Assembly: GCA_016713785.1 (NCBI GenBank)
Contig: JADJOM010000001.1
Coordinates: 186,001-250,000 of the forward strand
Origin: Gemmatimonadota bacterium
GTDB lineage: Bacteria; Gemmatimonadota; Gemmatimonadetes; Gemmatimonadales; GWC2-71-9
DNA length: 64,000 nt
Reading direction: 5' to 3'
The position numbers and the translations under genes are program-made. Below the pieces are notes generated by a model. It was not told the DNA's origin. It searched no databases and worked only from the letters and a program-made list of their open reading frames with translations. Positions 1-8,713 of the stretch are shown here, one piece after another; the stretch's first letter is position 1, and each line of letters begins with the position of its first letter.

Positions 1-54
1 CGGCCTGGACGACCTGGCGCGGGCCGGGACGGGAGCGGGCGGAGTAACACTACT

Positions 55-111
55 GGGAAACGGGAAGCGGGAAGAGGGAAGCGGGAAAAGGGAAGCGGGA
101 AGGGGGAAGGG
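55..111. repeat. GGGAA-rich short direct repeats
   Basis: Imperfect direct repeats of a GGGAAGC-like unit occur about seven times in tandem. No gene is seen between base 1 and the Uma2 relic that follows. The function is unknown. Confidence 0.6.
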
Positions 112-262
112 GCAGCCGCCCGCTCCGCCACGCCTCCGTCGCCTGGCCGCACAGCCTGGCCCGCTTCCGCGTCTTTCTGCGGTGCCCACGCCTCCGGCGC
201 CCCTACCGATCCTGGGGCATAGCCCGTCTTGCCCGCGGTGCGCGGCGCCGAGCCCACAGCTT

Positions 263-850
263 ATGGCCATGCCCGTCCCTGCCAGCCCGCCCTCGCTGCT
301 GCCGCGATATTCCGTGGCCGAACTCGACGCCTTCCCGGACGACGGGCCACGCTACGAGATCCTGCAGGGGCACCTGCTCGTGACGCCGCAGCCTGGGGTG
401 CCGCACCAGGTGCTCTCCGCCAGACTGCTCACGGCGCTGTCAGGCTATCTCGGGAACTCGGCCTGATCGTGACGGCGTCGGACCGGGCGGGTGCAGGTGT
501 GAACGCAGGTTCCGACACCCACCTCGAGCCGGACCTGCTGGTCTGCGCGCCGCCGCTGCCGCCGACCGGCAATGGTGGAGTGGATCTCGCCGGGAAGATT
601 GGCTCGCCGTCCGGGAACTCTACAGCCGCGCCTCCCGGCCCCTAAGACCACGGCGGTACACACGGCGGGACGCCGGTGCGGCGCCCTCGGCGTGCGCGAG
701 GTGTGGCTGGTGGACCGGCTGGAGCGCGCCATCCTGGTCTCCACCCCATCCGAGAAGGACCGGCGCGTCACCGACCGGCTCCGGTGGCAGCCCCCCGAAA
801 TGGAACAGCCGTTCGAGCTCGCGCTCGAACGGCTGTTCCACGGACTCTAG
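263..850 (+). pseudogene. Uma2-family (DUF820) endonuclease relic
   Basis: Three reading frames in turn carry pieces typical of the Uma2 family, a PD-(D/E)XK-like restriction endonuclease fold. The first frame has the N-terminal YSVAELDAFPDDGPRYEI segment and ends in a stop at about 466. The second has the EPDLLV segment, which holds the usual active-site acid. The third has GVREVWLVD and the C-terminal RWQPPE part ending at 850. At least two frameshifts separate them, so no full protein can be made as written. Family membership rests on motif order. It could be a decayed gene or a consensus error, since other frameshifts occur in the window. Confidence 0.65.
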
Positions 851-863
851 CGCCCGCCCCGCC

Positions 864-1350
864 CTACCGCACCGGCATCCAGATCGCCGTCCTGGTCACC
901 GCGGTGTGCGTGGCGACCAGTTCATACGCCGCCACCGTGCCCGCGGGGGTCAGCCCCTCCACCACGTAGTACCCGCCCGGCAGGCCGCTCACCGCCCACG
1001 CCCCGTTCGCATCGCTGGTCACCCGCGCCATCTCGTCCTGCGCCGCCTGCCCGTGCCGCAGCAGGTTCTGCATGATCCGACACATGGTGACCCCGGGCCC
1101 CGCCAGCGCCGTGCTCACCGCGCCAGTGTCAGTGGGCACGGCGGGTGCCGGCCTGGTCGACCGGCCCTGGATGGTGCCAGCGCTCGGGAAAGCCGGGCGT
1201 GGTCCAGGCGTCGACCTGAAGGCCAGGGTGCGGCTAGCCGGGGGGGTGAGCCGTGGAGCCGGACTCGCCGACGGCAGGGCGCCGTCGCTGGCGACGGGCG
1301 GCGAGCGCCAGACCGGCGGCTGCGGCCGGGACAAACGGAAGGCTGCTCAT
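864..1350 (-). pseudogene. Secreted protein with carboxypeptidase-regulatory-like tail, apparently frameshifted
   Basis: The last 75 codons encode a segment with GAWAVSGLPGGYYVVEGL, the pattern of a carboxypeptidase regulatory-like (transthyretin-fold) beta sandwich seen in many secreted proteins. A plausible start, ATG at 1350 followed by a short hydrophobic Ala/Leu stretch that looks like a signal peptide, lies in another frame, so one frameshift near 1290 must be assumed. No enzymatic motif is visible. It is convergent with the Uma2 relic. The coding call is moderate and the function is unknown. Confidence 0.4.
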
Positions 1351-1488
1351 GCGGCGGGACTCCTGCGGGAACACGGTCAGGAACCGGCATGCGCCTGCCA
1401 GGGGCCCTGATATGATACCTGGCGGTACACGATAGGGCGGCCTAAAGATGGCAACCCCGCGGTGCGATGGCCGGAACATCCGCGCCGC

Positions 1489-2496
1489 TCACGCCACCTC
1501 CCCCCGCGCCACGTCCCGCGGCGACCCGCCCCACTGCCCCCGCCACGCCCGCCGCAGCTGCAGCGCCGAGCGGAAGCCGGCCCCCTCCGCCGCGCGGGAC
1601 ACCGTGGCGCCCCCCTCGAGCAGCTGCCGGGCCCGCTCCAGCCGGATGGACCGCAGGTACTGCAGCGGCGAGACGCCCGCGTGCTCCATGAAGAGCCGGA
1701 GCAGGTGCCGCCCCGTCGCGTGCCCCACCGCCGCGAGCGACGCCGTGTCCCACGCGCGGTCGGGACGGGAGATGATGGCGTCCTGCACCCGGTGCACCGC
1801 GGGATGCAGGTGGCGGCGATGCATGCGATAGGGGGAGAGCTCGGGATCGCGCGGGGAGCGGCGCAGGTAGACGACCATGTCCTCGGCGACGATCCCGGCC
1901 AGCGACTCGCCGCACTCCTCCGCGATGAGGTGCAGCGCCAGGTCGATGCCGGCGGTGATGCCGGCGCTGGTGGCCACCGGCCCATCCACCACGAACACGC
2001 GGTTGTCGATCACGGCGGCCCCCGGCGCCAGCGTCTTGAGGGCGGCGAGCAGCTCGTGGTGCGTGGTACAGCGGCGGTCGGCCAGCAGGCCCCCGCGCGC
2101 GGCCAGCAGCGCGCCGGAACAGATGGCGAGCAGCCGATGCGGCGACTCCGGGGCCGCGAGCGCCGGCCCCACCCGCCGCCTGAGCCACGCCGCGATGGCG
2201 CTGATGGCCGGCGTGACCTGTGCCAGCTGGGCCGTGGGCTGGCCCACGAGCACCACCCAGGTGCGCCCGCGCAGCCGCTCGGGCAGCGGCGCCAGGCCCA
2301 CCAGGCCGAGACCCACCGAGGTGGACACCGTGGCGGCGGGACCCGCGTAGCCGAGCCGGAAGCGCGGCGGCAGCCCCTGCGCCTTGCGGTGCAGGTTGGC
2401 CAGCCGGAACGCCTCGGCCGGCCCCGCGATGTCGAGCAGCAGCGCGTGCGGGGCGATGACGAAGAGGAGGTCGATGAGCGGCGCGCGTGCGATCAT
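1489..2496 (-). CDS. GlxA-type transcriptional regulator (DJ-1/PfpI domain + AraC HTH)
   Basis: The protein has about 335 residues when started at the ATG at 2496. Residues 1-190 form a DJ-1/PfpI-like amidase fold (IDLLFVIAPHALLLDIAGPAE at the start, AICSGALLAARGGLL around the nucleophile elbow). The last 110 residues are an AraC-type double helix-turn-helix (TGRHLLRLFMEHAG, SIRLERARQLLEGG). This order is that of the GlxA family, cytoplasmic regulators of amine or amino-acid catabolism and related operons. It is transcribed away from the peptidase gene at 2846. Targets cannot be read from the sequence. The family call is firm. Confidence 0.9.
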   Translation of the reverse strand: MIARAPLIDLLFVIAPHALLLDIAGPAEAFRLANLHRKAQGLPPRFRLGYAGPAATVSTSVGLGLVGLAPLPERLRGRTWVVLVGQPTAQLAQVTPAISAIAAWLRRRVGPALAAPESPHRLLAICSGALLAARGGLLADRRCTTHHELLAALKTLAPGAAVIDNRVFVVDGPVATSAGITAGIDLALHLIAEECGESLAGIVAEDMVVYLRRSPRDPELSPYRMHRRHLHPAVHRVQDAIISRPDRAWDTASLAAVGHATGRHLLRLFMEHAGVSPLQYLRSIRLERARQLLEGGATVSRAAEGAGFRSALQLRRAWRGQWGGSPRDVARGEVA

Positions 2497-2534
2497 TTCA
2501 GGACATGTGAAGGAGCGCCAAGCATACCGCACCT

Positions 2535-2558
2535 ACGGCGCCGGCGGAATGGCGCCGT
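2535..2558. promoter_or_regulatory. Perfect 8-bp inverted repeat in divergent intergenic region
   Basis: ACGGCGCC and GGCGCCGT are separated by 8 bases, about 40 bases upstream of the regulator start at 2496. A symmetric site between divergent genes is what an operator would look like, possibly for autoregulation. The rest of the 2497-2845 gap shows no gene. Confidence 0.4.
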
Positions 2559-2845
2559 GCGGACGATGTCCGAAAGTGCCTGAAAGCTGTCGCGCGGCGG
2601 CGGCGCGGCGCGCGGGCCACGTCGCCTAGCATTGGGGCGAGCCGGGCCGACGGGGTCCGTGATGTATCTCGCCTCCCCCCGGGTACCCCCTCTGCCGCGT
2701 GCCAGTCGTCGGCTTTGGCACGCGGCGACGGGGGCACCCGCGTGGGTCGGCGGTCGATCCGCCAACCAGTGCACTTCCATGAGGCACGACGTCATGCACC
2801 AGTTTCCACCTAGACTCCTGCCCCGCCCCACGCCTTGCCCGTCGG

Positions 2846-4882
2846 GTGGCGGGCTTCCTTATCCTGGCGATGGCCGCGTGGCCCGCGGCACCGCTCGCGG
2901 CACAATCCGCGCACCCGCACGGCGCGCCATCACTGGAGGATGGCGTGGATCGCACCATCCGCCCCGGTGACGACTTCTTCTTCTACGCCAACGGCGCCTG
3001 GCTCCAGGCCACGGTGATCCCCACCGGCCGGGAACGCTTGAACGCGCGGACCGAGATCGCCGAACGGACCCGGCAGCAGCTGGCCGATCTGCTCGACCAC
3101 GCCGCCCACGCGCCGGCCGGCTCGCTGGGCCGGGCCGTTGCCGACTTCCGCGCCGCGTACCTCGACACCGCCACCATCGAGGCGCGCGGCCTCGCGCCGC
3201 TCCGGCCACTGCTCGACAGCCTCACCCACCTCCACGACCGCACCGCCCTCTCCCGCCTGCTGGGCCGCGGCATCGGGGCCGACGTGGACCCGCTCAACTG
3301 GGGGATCTTCCAGTCGGCACGGCCGCTCGGGCTCGCCGTGGAGAAGCCGCTCACCGGCAGCCCCCTCAACGTCCCGATCCTGGTGCAGGGCGGGCTCGGC
3401 CTGGGCGACCGGGCGCACTACCTGGGCAGCGAACCCGACGTCCAGGCACTCCGGGAGCGCTACCAGCGCTACGTGGGCCGGATGCTCACGCTCGCGGGCA
3501 TTGACCGGGCCGAGGAGCGCGCCGCGGCGGTGGTGGCGCTGGAGACGGCGCTGGCCCGGGCGCAGGCCACGGCGGAGGTCTCCGCCCGCGAGGCCAACGC
3601 CGACAGCGTGTGGACCCAGGCGGACTTTGCCCGGCGCGCGCCGGGAATGGACTGGCCGGCGTTCTTCGCGGCGGCGGGGCTCGCCGGCCAGGACTCGATC
3701 GTGGCCTGGCAGCCTGGCGCCATCACCGGCCTGGCCGCGCAGGTGGGCTCTGCGCCGCTCGAGGCGTGGCAGGACTACCTGCGCTTCCACGCCCTCGACG
3801 ACTACGCCGCGCTGCTGCCGCGCGCCTTCGCGGCGGAATCCCGCGCGCTGCACGGCGCGGTGACCGGCACCGCGGAGCGGCCCCGCGCGGAGCAGGCGTT
3901 CGCGGCCACCGAGCTCGCGCTGCGCGGGGCGATCGGCCGGCTCTACGCCGAGCGGTACTTCCCGGAGGCGGGGAAGGCGCGGGTGCGGGGCATCGCGGCC
4001 AGCGTGGTCGCCGCGCTGCGCGCGCGGGTGGAGGAGGCGGCGTGGATGCAGCCCGCCACCCGGCGGCTGGCGTCGGCCAAGCTGGCCGCGCTCTACCTGG
4101 GGATGGGGTACCCGGAGCGGTGGGAGGGGTACGACGACCTCATGGTGGACCCGGCCGACGCCCTGGGCAACCAGCGCCGCGTGGCCGACCGGAACCTCCG
4201 CCGCATGCTGGCGCGGCTGGGCCAGCCCGCCGACCCGGAGGAGTGGTGGATGGCGCCGCACACGGTGGCGGCGCTGCTCCTCTTCCAGCAGAACGCCCTG
4301 ACCTTTTCCGCGGCGCTCCTGCAGGCGCCCAAGTACGACCCCGCGGCCTCGGATGCCGCGACCTACGGCGCCATCGGCGCCATCGTGGGCCACGAGGCCA
4401 GCCACTTCATCGACCCGCTGGGCGCGGACTATGAGGTGACCGGCCGCAAGCGGCGCTGGTGGACCGCCGCCGACAGCGCCGGCTTCGCGGCGGCCGGCGA
4501 CCGGCTGGCGCGGCAGTTCTCGGGGTACCGGCCCTTCCCCGACCTGGCCGTGGACGGCCGGCTCACGTTGTCGGAGAACATCGCCGACCTGGCCGGCCTC
4601 TCCGCCGCCTTCGACGCGCATCGCAGGCAGATGGGCAGCCGCGCCAGCGACGCCGCGTACCGGCGGCAGCAGGACCGGGAGTTCTTCCTGGCCTTTGCCG
4701 CGAGCTGGCGGGCCCGGATCCGCGAGGGCGCCTTCCGCACCCAGCTCAAGAGCAACGACCACGCGCCGGAGATGTATCGCATCGCCACCGTGCGCAACCT
4801 CGACGCCTGGTACGAGGCCTTCGACGTGAAGCCTGGTGACAAGCTGTACCTCGCGCCCGCGGCGCGGGTGCGGGTCTGGTGA
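2846..4882 (+). CDS. M13 (neprilysin) family zinc metallopeptidase
   Basis: This 678-residue protein starts at a GTG and has a hydrophobic signal sequence (LILAMAAWPAAPLAA, cleaved near AQS), so it should be exported. The N-terminal peptidase_M13 domain begins with DFFFYANGAW. The zinc site is HEASH at residues 516-520, with the third ligand in SENIADLAG (Glu 577). Length and motif order match M13 oligopeptidases, which cut short extracellular peptides. The usual NAYY motif is NALTF here, a mild departure in substrate binding. The nitrilase-fold gene starts 11 bases downstream, which suggests one transcript. Confidence 0.93.
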   Translation: MAGFLILAMAAWPAAPLAAQSAHPHGAPSLEDGVDRTIRPGDDFFFYANGAWLQATVIPTGRERLNARTEIAERTRQQLADLLDHAAHAPAGSLGRAVADFRAAYLDTATIEARGLAPLRPLLDSLTHLHDRTALSRLLGRGIGADVDPLNWGIFQSARPLGLAVEKPLTGSPLNVPILVQGGLGLGDRAHYLGSEPDVQALRERYQRYVGRMLTLAGIDRAEERAAAVVALETALARAQATAEVSAREANADSVWTQADFARRAPGMDWPAFFAAAGLAGQDSIVAWQPGAITGLAAQVGSAPLEAWQDYLRFHALDDYAALLPRAFAAESRALHGAVTGTAERPRAEQAFAATELALRGAIGRLYAERYFPEAGKARVRGIAASVVAALRARVEEAAWMQPATRRLASAKLAALYLGMGYPERWEGYDDLMVDPADALGNQRRVADRNLRRMLARLGQPADPEEWWMAPHTVAALLLFQQNALTFSAALLQAPKYDPAASDAATYGAIGAIVGHEASHFIDPLGADYEVTGRKRRWWTAADSAGFAAAGDRLARQFSGYRPFPDLAVDGRLTLSENIADLAGLSAAFDAHRRQMGSRASDAAYRRQQDREFFLAFAASWRARIREGAFRTQLKSNDHAPEMYRIATVRNLDAWYEAFDVKPGDKLYLAPAARVRVW

Positions 4883-4892
4883 GGGCGGCCGC

Positions 4893-5660
4893 ATGCGCGT
4901 GACGGTCTGCGAGCTGCCGCAGGAGCCACTGGCGCTGGCCACGGCGTGGGCTGGGCTCTGCCGCCACGTGGCGCGCCACGGCTCGGAGCTGGTGCTGCTG
5001 CCGGAGTTCGCGCTGGTGGACGCCGTATGGGAGTCGGAGCGCTTCGACCCGATCCGCTGGGGCGCGGCGCTGGCCCAGGGCGAGGCGCTCGCCGAGCGGC
5101 TCCCCGAGCTCGGGTCCGCGCGGGTGATCGGCACCCGCCCGGTGGAACGCGACGGCCACCGCTACAACGAGGGCTATCTCTGGACCCGCGACCGCGGCCT
5201 GGTGCCGCTCCGGCGGAAGTACTTCCTGCCTTCCGAACCCGGCGGCTGGGAAACGGCGTGGTTCAGCCGCGGCGACGCGGCCTTCCGCGCCTACCGCACG
5301 GGGCGGCTCAGCTTCGGGCTCAACATCTGCACCGAGCTCTGGGCCCTGGAGAGCTACACCGACTACGCGGCCTCCGGCGTACACCTGGTGCTCTCCCCCC
5401 GCGCCACCGCCGCCAGCACGCTGGCGCGGTGGTTCGCGGCGGGGATCGTGGCGGCGGTGCGATCGGGCGGCTACAGCCTCTCGTCGAACCGGGTGGATGC
5501 GACGGGGGCCGGTGGCGGCGGCGGATGGATCATCAGCCCCGACGGGGTGGTGCTGGCCCGAACCTGCGCCGAGGAGCCGTGGGTCACGGCGGCACTCGAC
5601 CTGGCGGCGCAGGCGGCGGAGAGGGAGGGGTATCCGAGGTATGTGCTGGCGGAGCGGTAA
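4893..5660 (+). CDS. Carbon-nitrogen hydrolase (nitrilase superfamily)
   Basis: The product is a 255-residue cytoplasmic enzyme; the ATG at 4893 was chosen because the fold begins at once (MRVTVCELP). The Glu-Lys-Cys triad of the nitrilase superfamily is visible: LLPEFAL (Glu 38), LRRKYFLP (Lys 109) and NICTELW (Cys 146). These enzymes hydrolyse nitriles or amides or condense N-carbamoyl groups; the branch cannot be told from motifs alone. It lies 10 bases after the M13 gene, so the two are probably co-transcribed. Confidence 0.88.
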   Translation: MRVTVCELPQEPLALATAWAGLCRHVARHGSELVLLPEFALVDAVWESERFDPIRWGAALAQGEALAERLPELGSARVIGTRPVERDGHRYNEGYLWTRDRGLVPLRRKYFLPSEPGGWETAWFSRGDAAFRAYRTGRLSFGLNICTELWALESYTDYAASGVHLVLSPRATAASTLARWFAAGIVAAVRSGGYSLSSNRVDATGAGGGGGWIISPDGVVLARTCAEEPWVTAALDLAAQAAEREGYPRYVLAER

Positions 5661-5742
5661 GGGCGGTAGGGCGGTAAGGCGGTAGGGCGGTAGGGCGGTA
5701 GGGCTGGAAGCTCTACCGCCTGCACCGCCTCTAGCGCCCTTA
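5657..5742. terminator. Bidirectional hairpin with GGCGGTAG repeats between convergent genes
   Basis: TAAGGGCG (5658-5665) is matched perfectly by CGCCCTTA (5735-5742). Between them lie five tandem GGCGGTA-type repeats and a complementary CTACCGCC. The element sits exactly between the ends of two convergent genes, where a two-way terminator is expected. No U-tract is seen, so termination is inferred from place and structure. Confidence 0.45.
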
Positions 5743-5746
5743 CTGT

Positions 5747-8707
5747 CTAGTTCACCACCACCCCCGCCGGCGCCGTCAGCAGCGCCACTCCGTCGAGCAG
5801 GGCCGAGAGGACCCCGGTGCCGGCTGTGCCGGCGGTGAAGGTGGCCACGTACCGGTTGCCCGACTGGTATGCCGCCGGGCCCACGGTGCCGAGCGCGGGG
5901 GGCGCCACGGTGAACTCCACCGCGCGGCCCGGATCGGGCACGACATTGCCGAAGAGGTCGAAGAGCTCGAGGGTCACGGTGGTGGTGTCGCCGCTGGCGA
6001 GGGTGCCCGTCGCGACGGTCACCACCGAGGTGCCGATCGAGGCGGCGCCGGGCACCACGGTGACGGTCGGGAGCGGCGTGCTCACCACCACGCCATCGAT
6101 GGTGGCGCCGATGGTGGCGGGCGCCCCGGCCACCCGCCCGAGGAACCAGGCGCGGTAGCTGCCGTCGTCGGTGTTGGTGACGGGCCGGAAGATGCCGGCG
6201 CTTGGACCCGCCTGCGTGAAGGCGATGACCGCCGGCCGCTGGCCGGTGACCAGCGCACGGCCCGCGGCATCCTTCCCGATCAGCGTGACCAGCACCGAAT
6301 CCCCCGCCACCAGCGTGCCACCGGAGACCGTCACCAGCGACTGCGAGGCGGCGATGGTGCCCGCCACCACGGTGACGGTGGGCGGCGGCGTGATGACCGG
6401 GGTCCCCTCGATGGCGGCCGTGATGGTATCCGGCAGGCCGGGCGCCACCTGGTCGGCGGCGTAGCTGGTGGTGTAGCTCCCGTCCTGGTGATCCACGGTG
6501 AGCCCTACGTGCCCGTGCGCCGGCGCGCCGCGCACCTGGAACCAGATGCCGCGGCCGCCGGTGACCAGGCGGTTGCCGGCCGAGTCGTGCGCCGTGAGGG
6601 TGACGACGGCGAAGGCGCCGGAATCGACCTCGGCACGGGCGATGGTGATCAGCGAGGTGCGGGGCGAGATGTCGCCCGGGACCACGGTGATGGCGGCGGT
6701 GGAGAGGACCGGGACGCCGTCGAGCGCCGCCTCGATGGTGAGCGCCGTCCCGGCCACCAGGCCGGTGAAGGTGGCGGTGTAGGAGCCATCGCCCTGGTCC
6801 ACGGTGCCGCCCAGGCGGCCGGTGCTGCTGCCGCCGGTGGCCGCGAAGCTCACGGCGTGCGGCGCCGGCACCGGGCAGCCGCGCGCGTCGCGGGCCAGCA
6901 GGGTGATGGTGGTGGTGATCCCCGACGGCAGGGTGGCGTGCGCCACCGGCCGATGCGCGGCGCTGGTGTCGTTCACCGAGACCACCGAGGTGGCCGGCGA
7001 CGGCGCGCCCGCGCTGCAGATGACCGTGACCGCCGGCAGGCCGGAGGTGAGCGACGTGCCATCCACGCTCGCCGTGACCGTATCGGCGGCGCCGGCGGAA
7101 TCGGCGACGTACCAGGCGCTGTAGCGGCCGTCCTGATGATCGACGAAGCCGCGGATGATCCCGACGCTGGCGCCGGGCCGGCCGCGCCGGCCGAAGACGA
7201 CGGCGCGTCCCCCCTGCCCCAGCGTGTTGCCGAGGCTGTCGCGGGTGGCGAGCCAGAGGATGGCGGAATCGCCCAGCGTGAGCGTGCGGGCGGCCAGGGT
7301 GAGGGTGGAGCTGTCGGGGGCGAAGGGGCCCGCCACCACGGTGATGTACGGCAGGTGCGAGACGCCGGCGGTATCGAGCATCTCGATGGCGCTGCTGTCG
7401 TTGATGCGGGCGCTCACCTGCGCCGGGGTGCCGGCGCGGAGGCCGGTGAAGGTGGCAGCATACCCGCCGCCCGGCTGCAGGGTGGCGGGGCCGATGCTCC
7501 CGGCGCTGGTGCCGCCGCTCGCGAGCGCAAAGGTGACCGTGACACCCGAGGTGATCGGCGTGCCGGCCTGGTCTACCACCAGCGCGGTGAGGGTGGTGCT
7601 GGTGCCGGCGGCCACGGTGTCGTGGCCCACGGTCACGGTGGACTGCTGCGGCGCCGCCGGCAGCGGGCGGATGGTCACGGTGGGGTACGGCCCGCCGACG
7701 GCCACGCCGTTCAGGGTGGCGCCGATGGCCACGGGGGTTCCCGCGGCGGTGGAGGTGAACTGCGCGGTGTAGCTGCCGTCGCCGTGGTCCACGGTGCTGT
7801 CCATGGTGCCCGTGCCGGTGCCCGCAGCGGCGCCGACCTGGAAGCGCACGGTCTCGCCGCCGCTGGTGCGCGGCACGCCGAGCGAGTCGAGGACGTGGAG
7901 CGTGGCCTGGAGGCCGTCGTCGATGGTGATGCTGTCGGAGCTGAGCTGCACGTACGAGAGGGCGGCGCTCACCCCGTGGGCCACCGTGAGGATGGGCAGG
8001 GCGCCGGTGACGGTGGCCTGGTCCACGGTGGCGCCGAAGGTGAGCGGGGTGCCGATGCTGCCGGCGGTGAAGGGGGCGGTGTAGCGCCCGTTGTTGTGGT
8101 CGGTGACGGGGCCCAGGGTGCCGGTGCTGGTGCCGCCGGCGATGGTGAAGCGCACCCGGCTGCCGCCGCGGCCCAGGGGATTCCCGGCCAGGTCGCGGGT
8201 GATGAGCTCCAGCGTGGCGCGCCCGCCGACCAGGATGGTGGCCGGCACCACCGACATCACGGTGGACCCGATGGCGAACGGCCCCGGCACCACGGTGATG
8301 GTGGGGAGCGGCTGGGTGACGGGCTGGCCGTCGAGCGTCGCGGTGATGGTGGTGGCGCTCCCGGCATCGAGGCCGGTGAAGGTGGCGGTGTAGGTGCCAT
8401 CGCCCAGGTCGGTGACGGGGCCCAGGGTGCCGGCGCTGCCGCCGCCACTCGCGGCGAAGACCACCGTGTGCCCGCCGGCCCAGACCCGGGCGCCCTGCTT
8501 GTCGCGACTCTCGAGGACGATGTCCGCCAGGGTGCCGGAGACCAGCGTGTCGCGCGAGACGGTCACCACCGACTTCGTGGCGAGCGGCACCGGGGTGGGA
8601 CCGGTGGAATCCTTGTCGCAGGCCAGGCTGAGCAGGAGGATCGCGCCGGCGAGCCCACGGGCCCGCCGCCACGCCGCGCTATATAGGGAAGAGGGCTGGG
8701 TCGTCAT
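5747..8707 (-). CDS. Lipoprotein of tandem invasin/intimin-like Ig domains
   Basis: This 986-residue protein has a signal peptide ending in a lipobox (LLLSLAC, Cys about 30), followed by DKDSTGP. The rest is about nine copies of a roughly 100-residue module, each with the pattern VTV..DTL.SGD, a central GxxVxF and a closing DGTYTATFTG.xAGT. This is the bacterial Ig-like domain 1 pattern of invasin/intimin-like adhesins. No enzymatic domain is seen. It is probably anchored to the outer membrane and works as a surface stalk or adhesin. It ends next to the similarly built gene at 8714-12850; the two may form one operon. Confidence 0.85.
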   Translation of the reverse strand: MTTQPSSLYSAAWRRARGLAGAILLLSLACDKDSTGPTPVPLATKSVVTVSRDTLVSGTLADIVLESRDKQGARVWAGGHTVVFAASGGGSAGTLGPVTDLGDGTYTATFTGLDAGSATTITATLDGQPVTQPLPTITVVPGPFAIGSTVMSVVPATILVGGRATLELITRDLAGNPLGRGGSRVRFTIAGGTSTGTLGPVTDHNNGRYTAPFTAGSIGTPLTFGATVDQATVTGALPILTVAHGVSAALSYVQLSSDSITIDDGLQATLHVLDSLGVPRTSGGETVRFQVGAAAGTGTGTMDSTVDHGDGSYTAQFTSTAAGTPVAIGATLNGVAVGGPYPTVTIRPLPAAPQQSTVTVGHDTVAAGTSTTLTALVVDQAGTPITSGVTVTFALASGGTSAGSIGPATLQPGGGYAATFTGLRAGTPAQVSARINDSSAIEMLDTAGVSHLPYITVVAGPFAPDSSTLTLAARTLTLGDSAILWLATRDSLGNTLGQGGRAVVFGRRGRPGASVGIIRGFVDHQDGRYSAWYVADSAGAADTVTASVDGTSLTSGLPAVTVICSAGAPSPATSVVSVNDTSAAHRPVAHATLPSGITTTITLLARDARGCPVPAPHAVSFAATGGSSTGRLGGTVDQGDGSYTATFTGLVAGTALTIEAALDGVPVLSTAAITVVPGDISPRTSLITIARAEVDSGAFAVVTLTAHDSAGNRLVTGGRGIWFQVRGAPAHGHVGLTVDHQDGSYTTSYAADQVAPGLPDTITAAIEGTPVITPPPTVTVVAGTIAASQSLVTVSGGTLVAGDSVLVTLIGKDAAGRALVTGQRPAVIAFTQAGPSAGIFRPVTNTDDGSYRAWFLGRVAGAPATIGATIDGVVVSTPLPTVTVVPGAASIGTSVVTVATGTLASGDTTTVTLELFDLFGNVVPDPGRAVEFTVAPPALGTVGPAAYQSGNRYVATFTAGTAGTGVLSALLDGVALLTAPAGVVVN

Positions 8708-8713
8708 GGGCGG

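Noticed and set aside
4746..8672. 1308-codon minus-strand frame spanning the nitrilase and the Ig-like lipoprotein
   Set aside because: Arg/His/Pro-rich shadow frame; the real frames show catalytic motifs and domain repeats.
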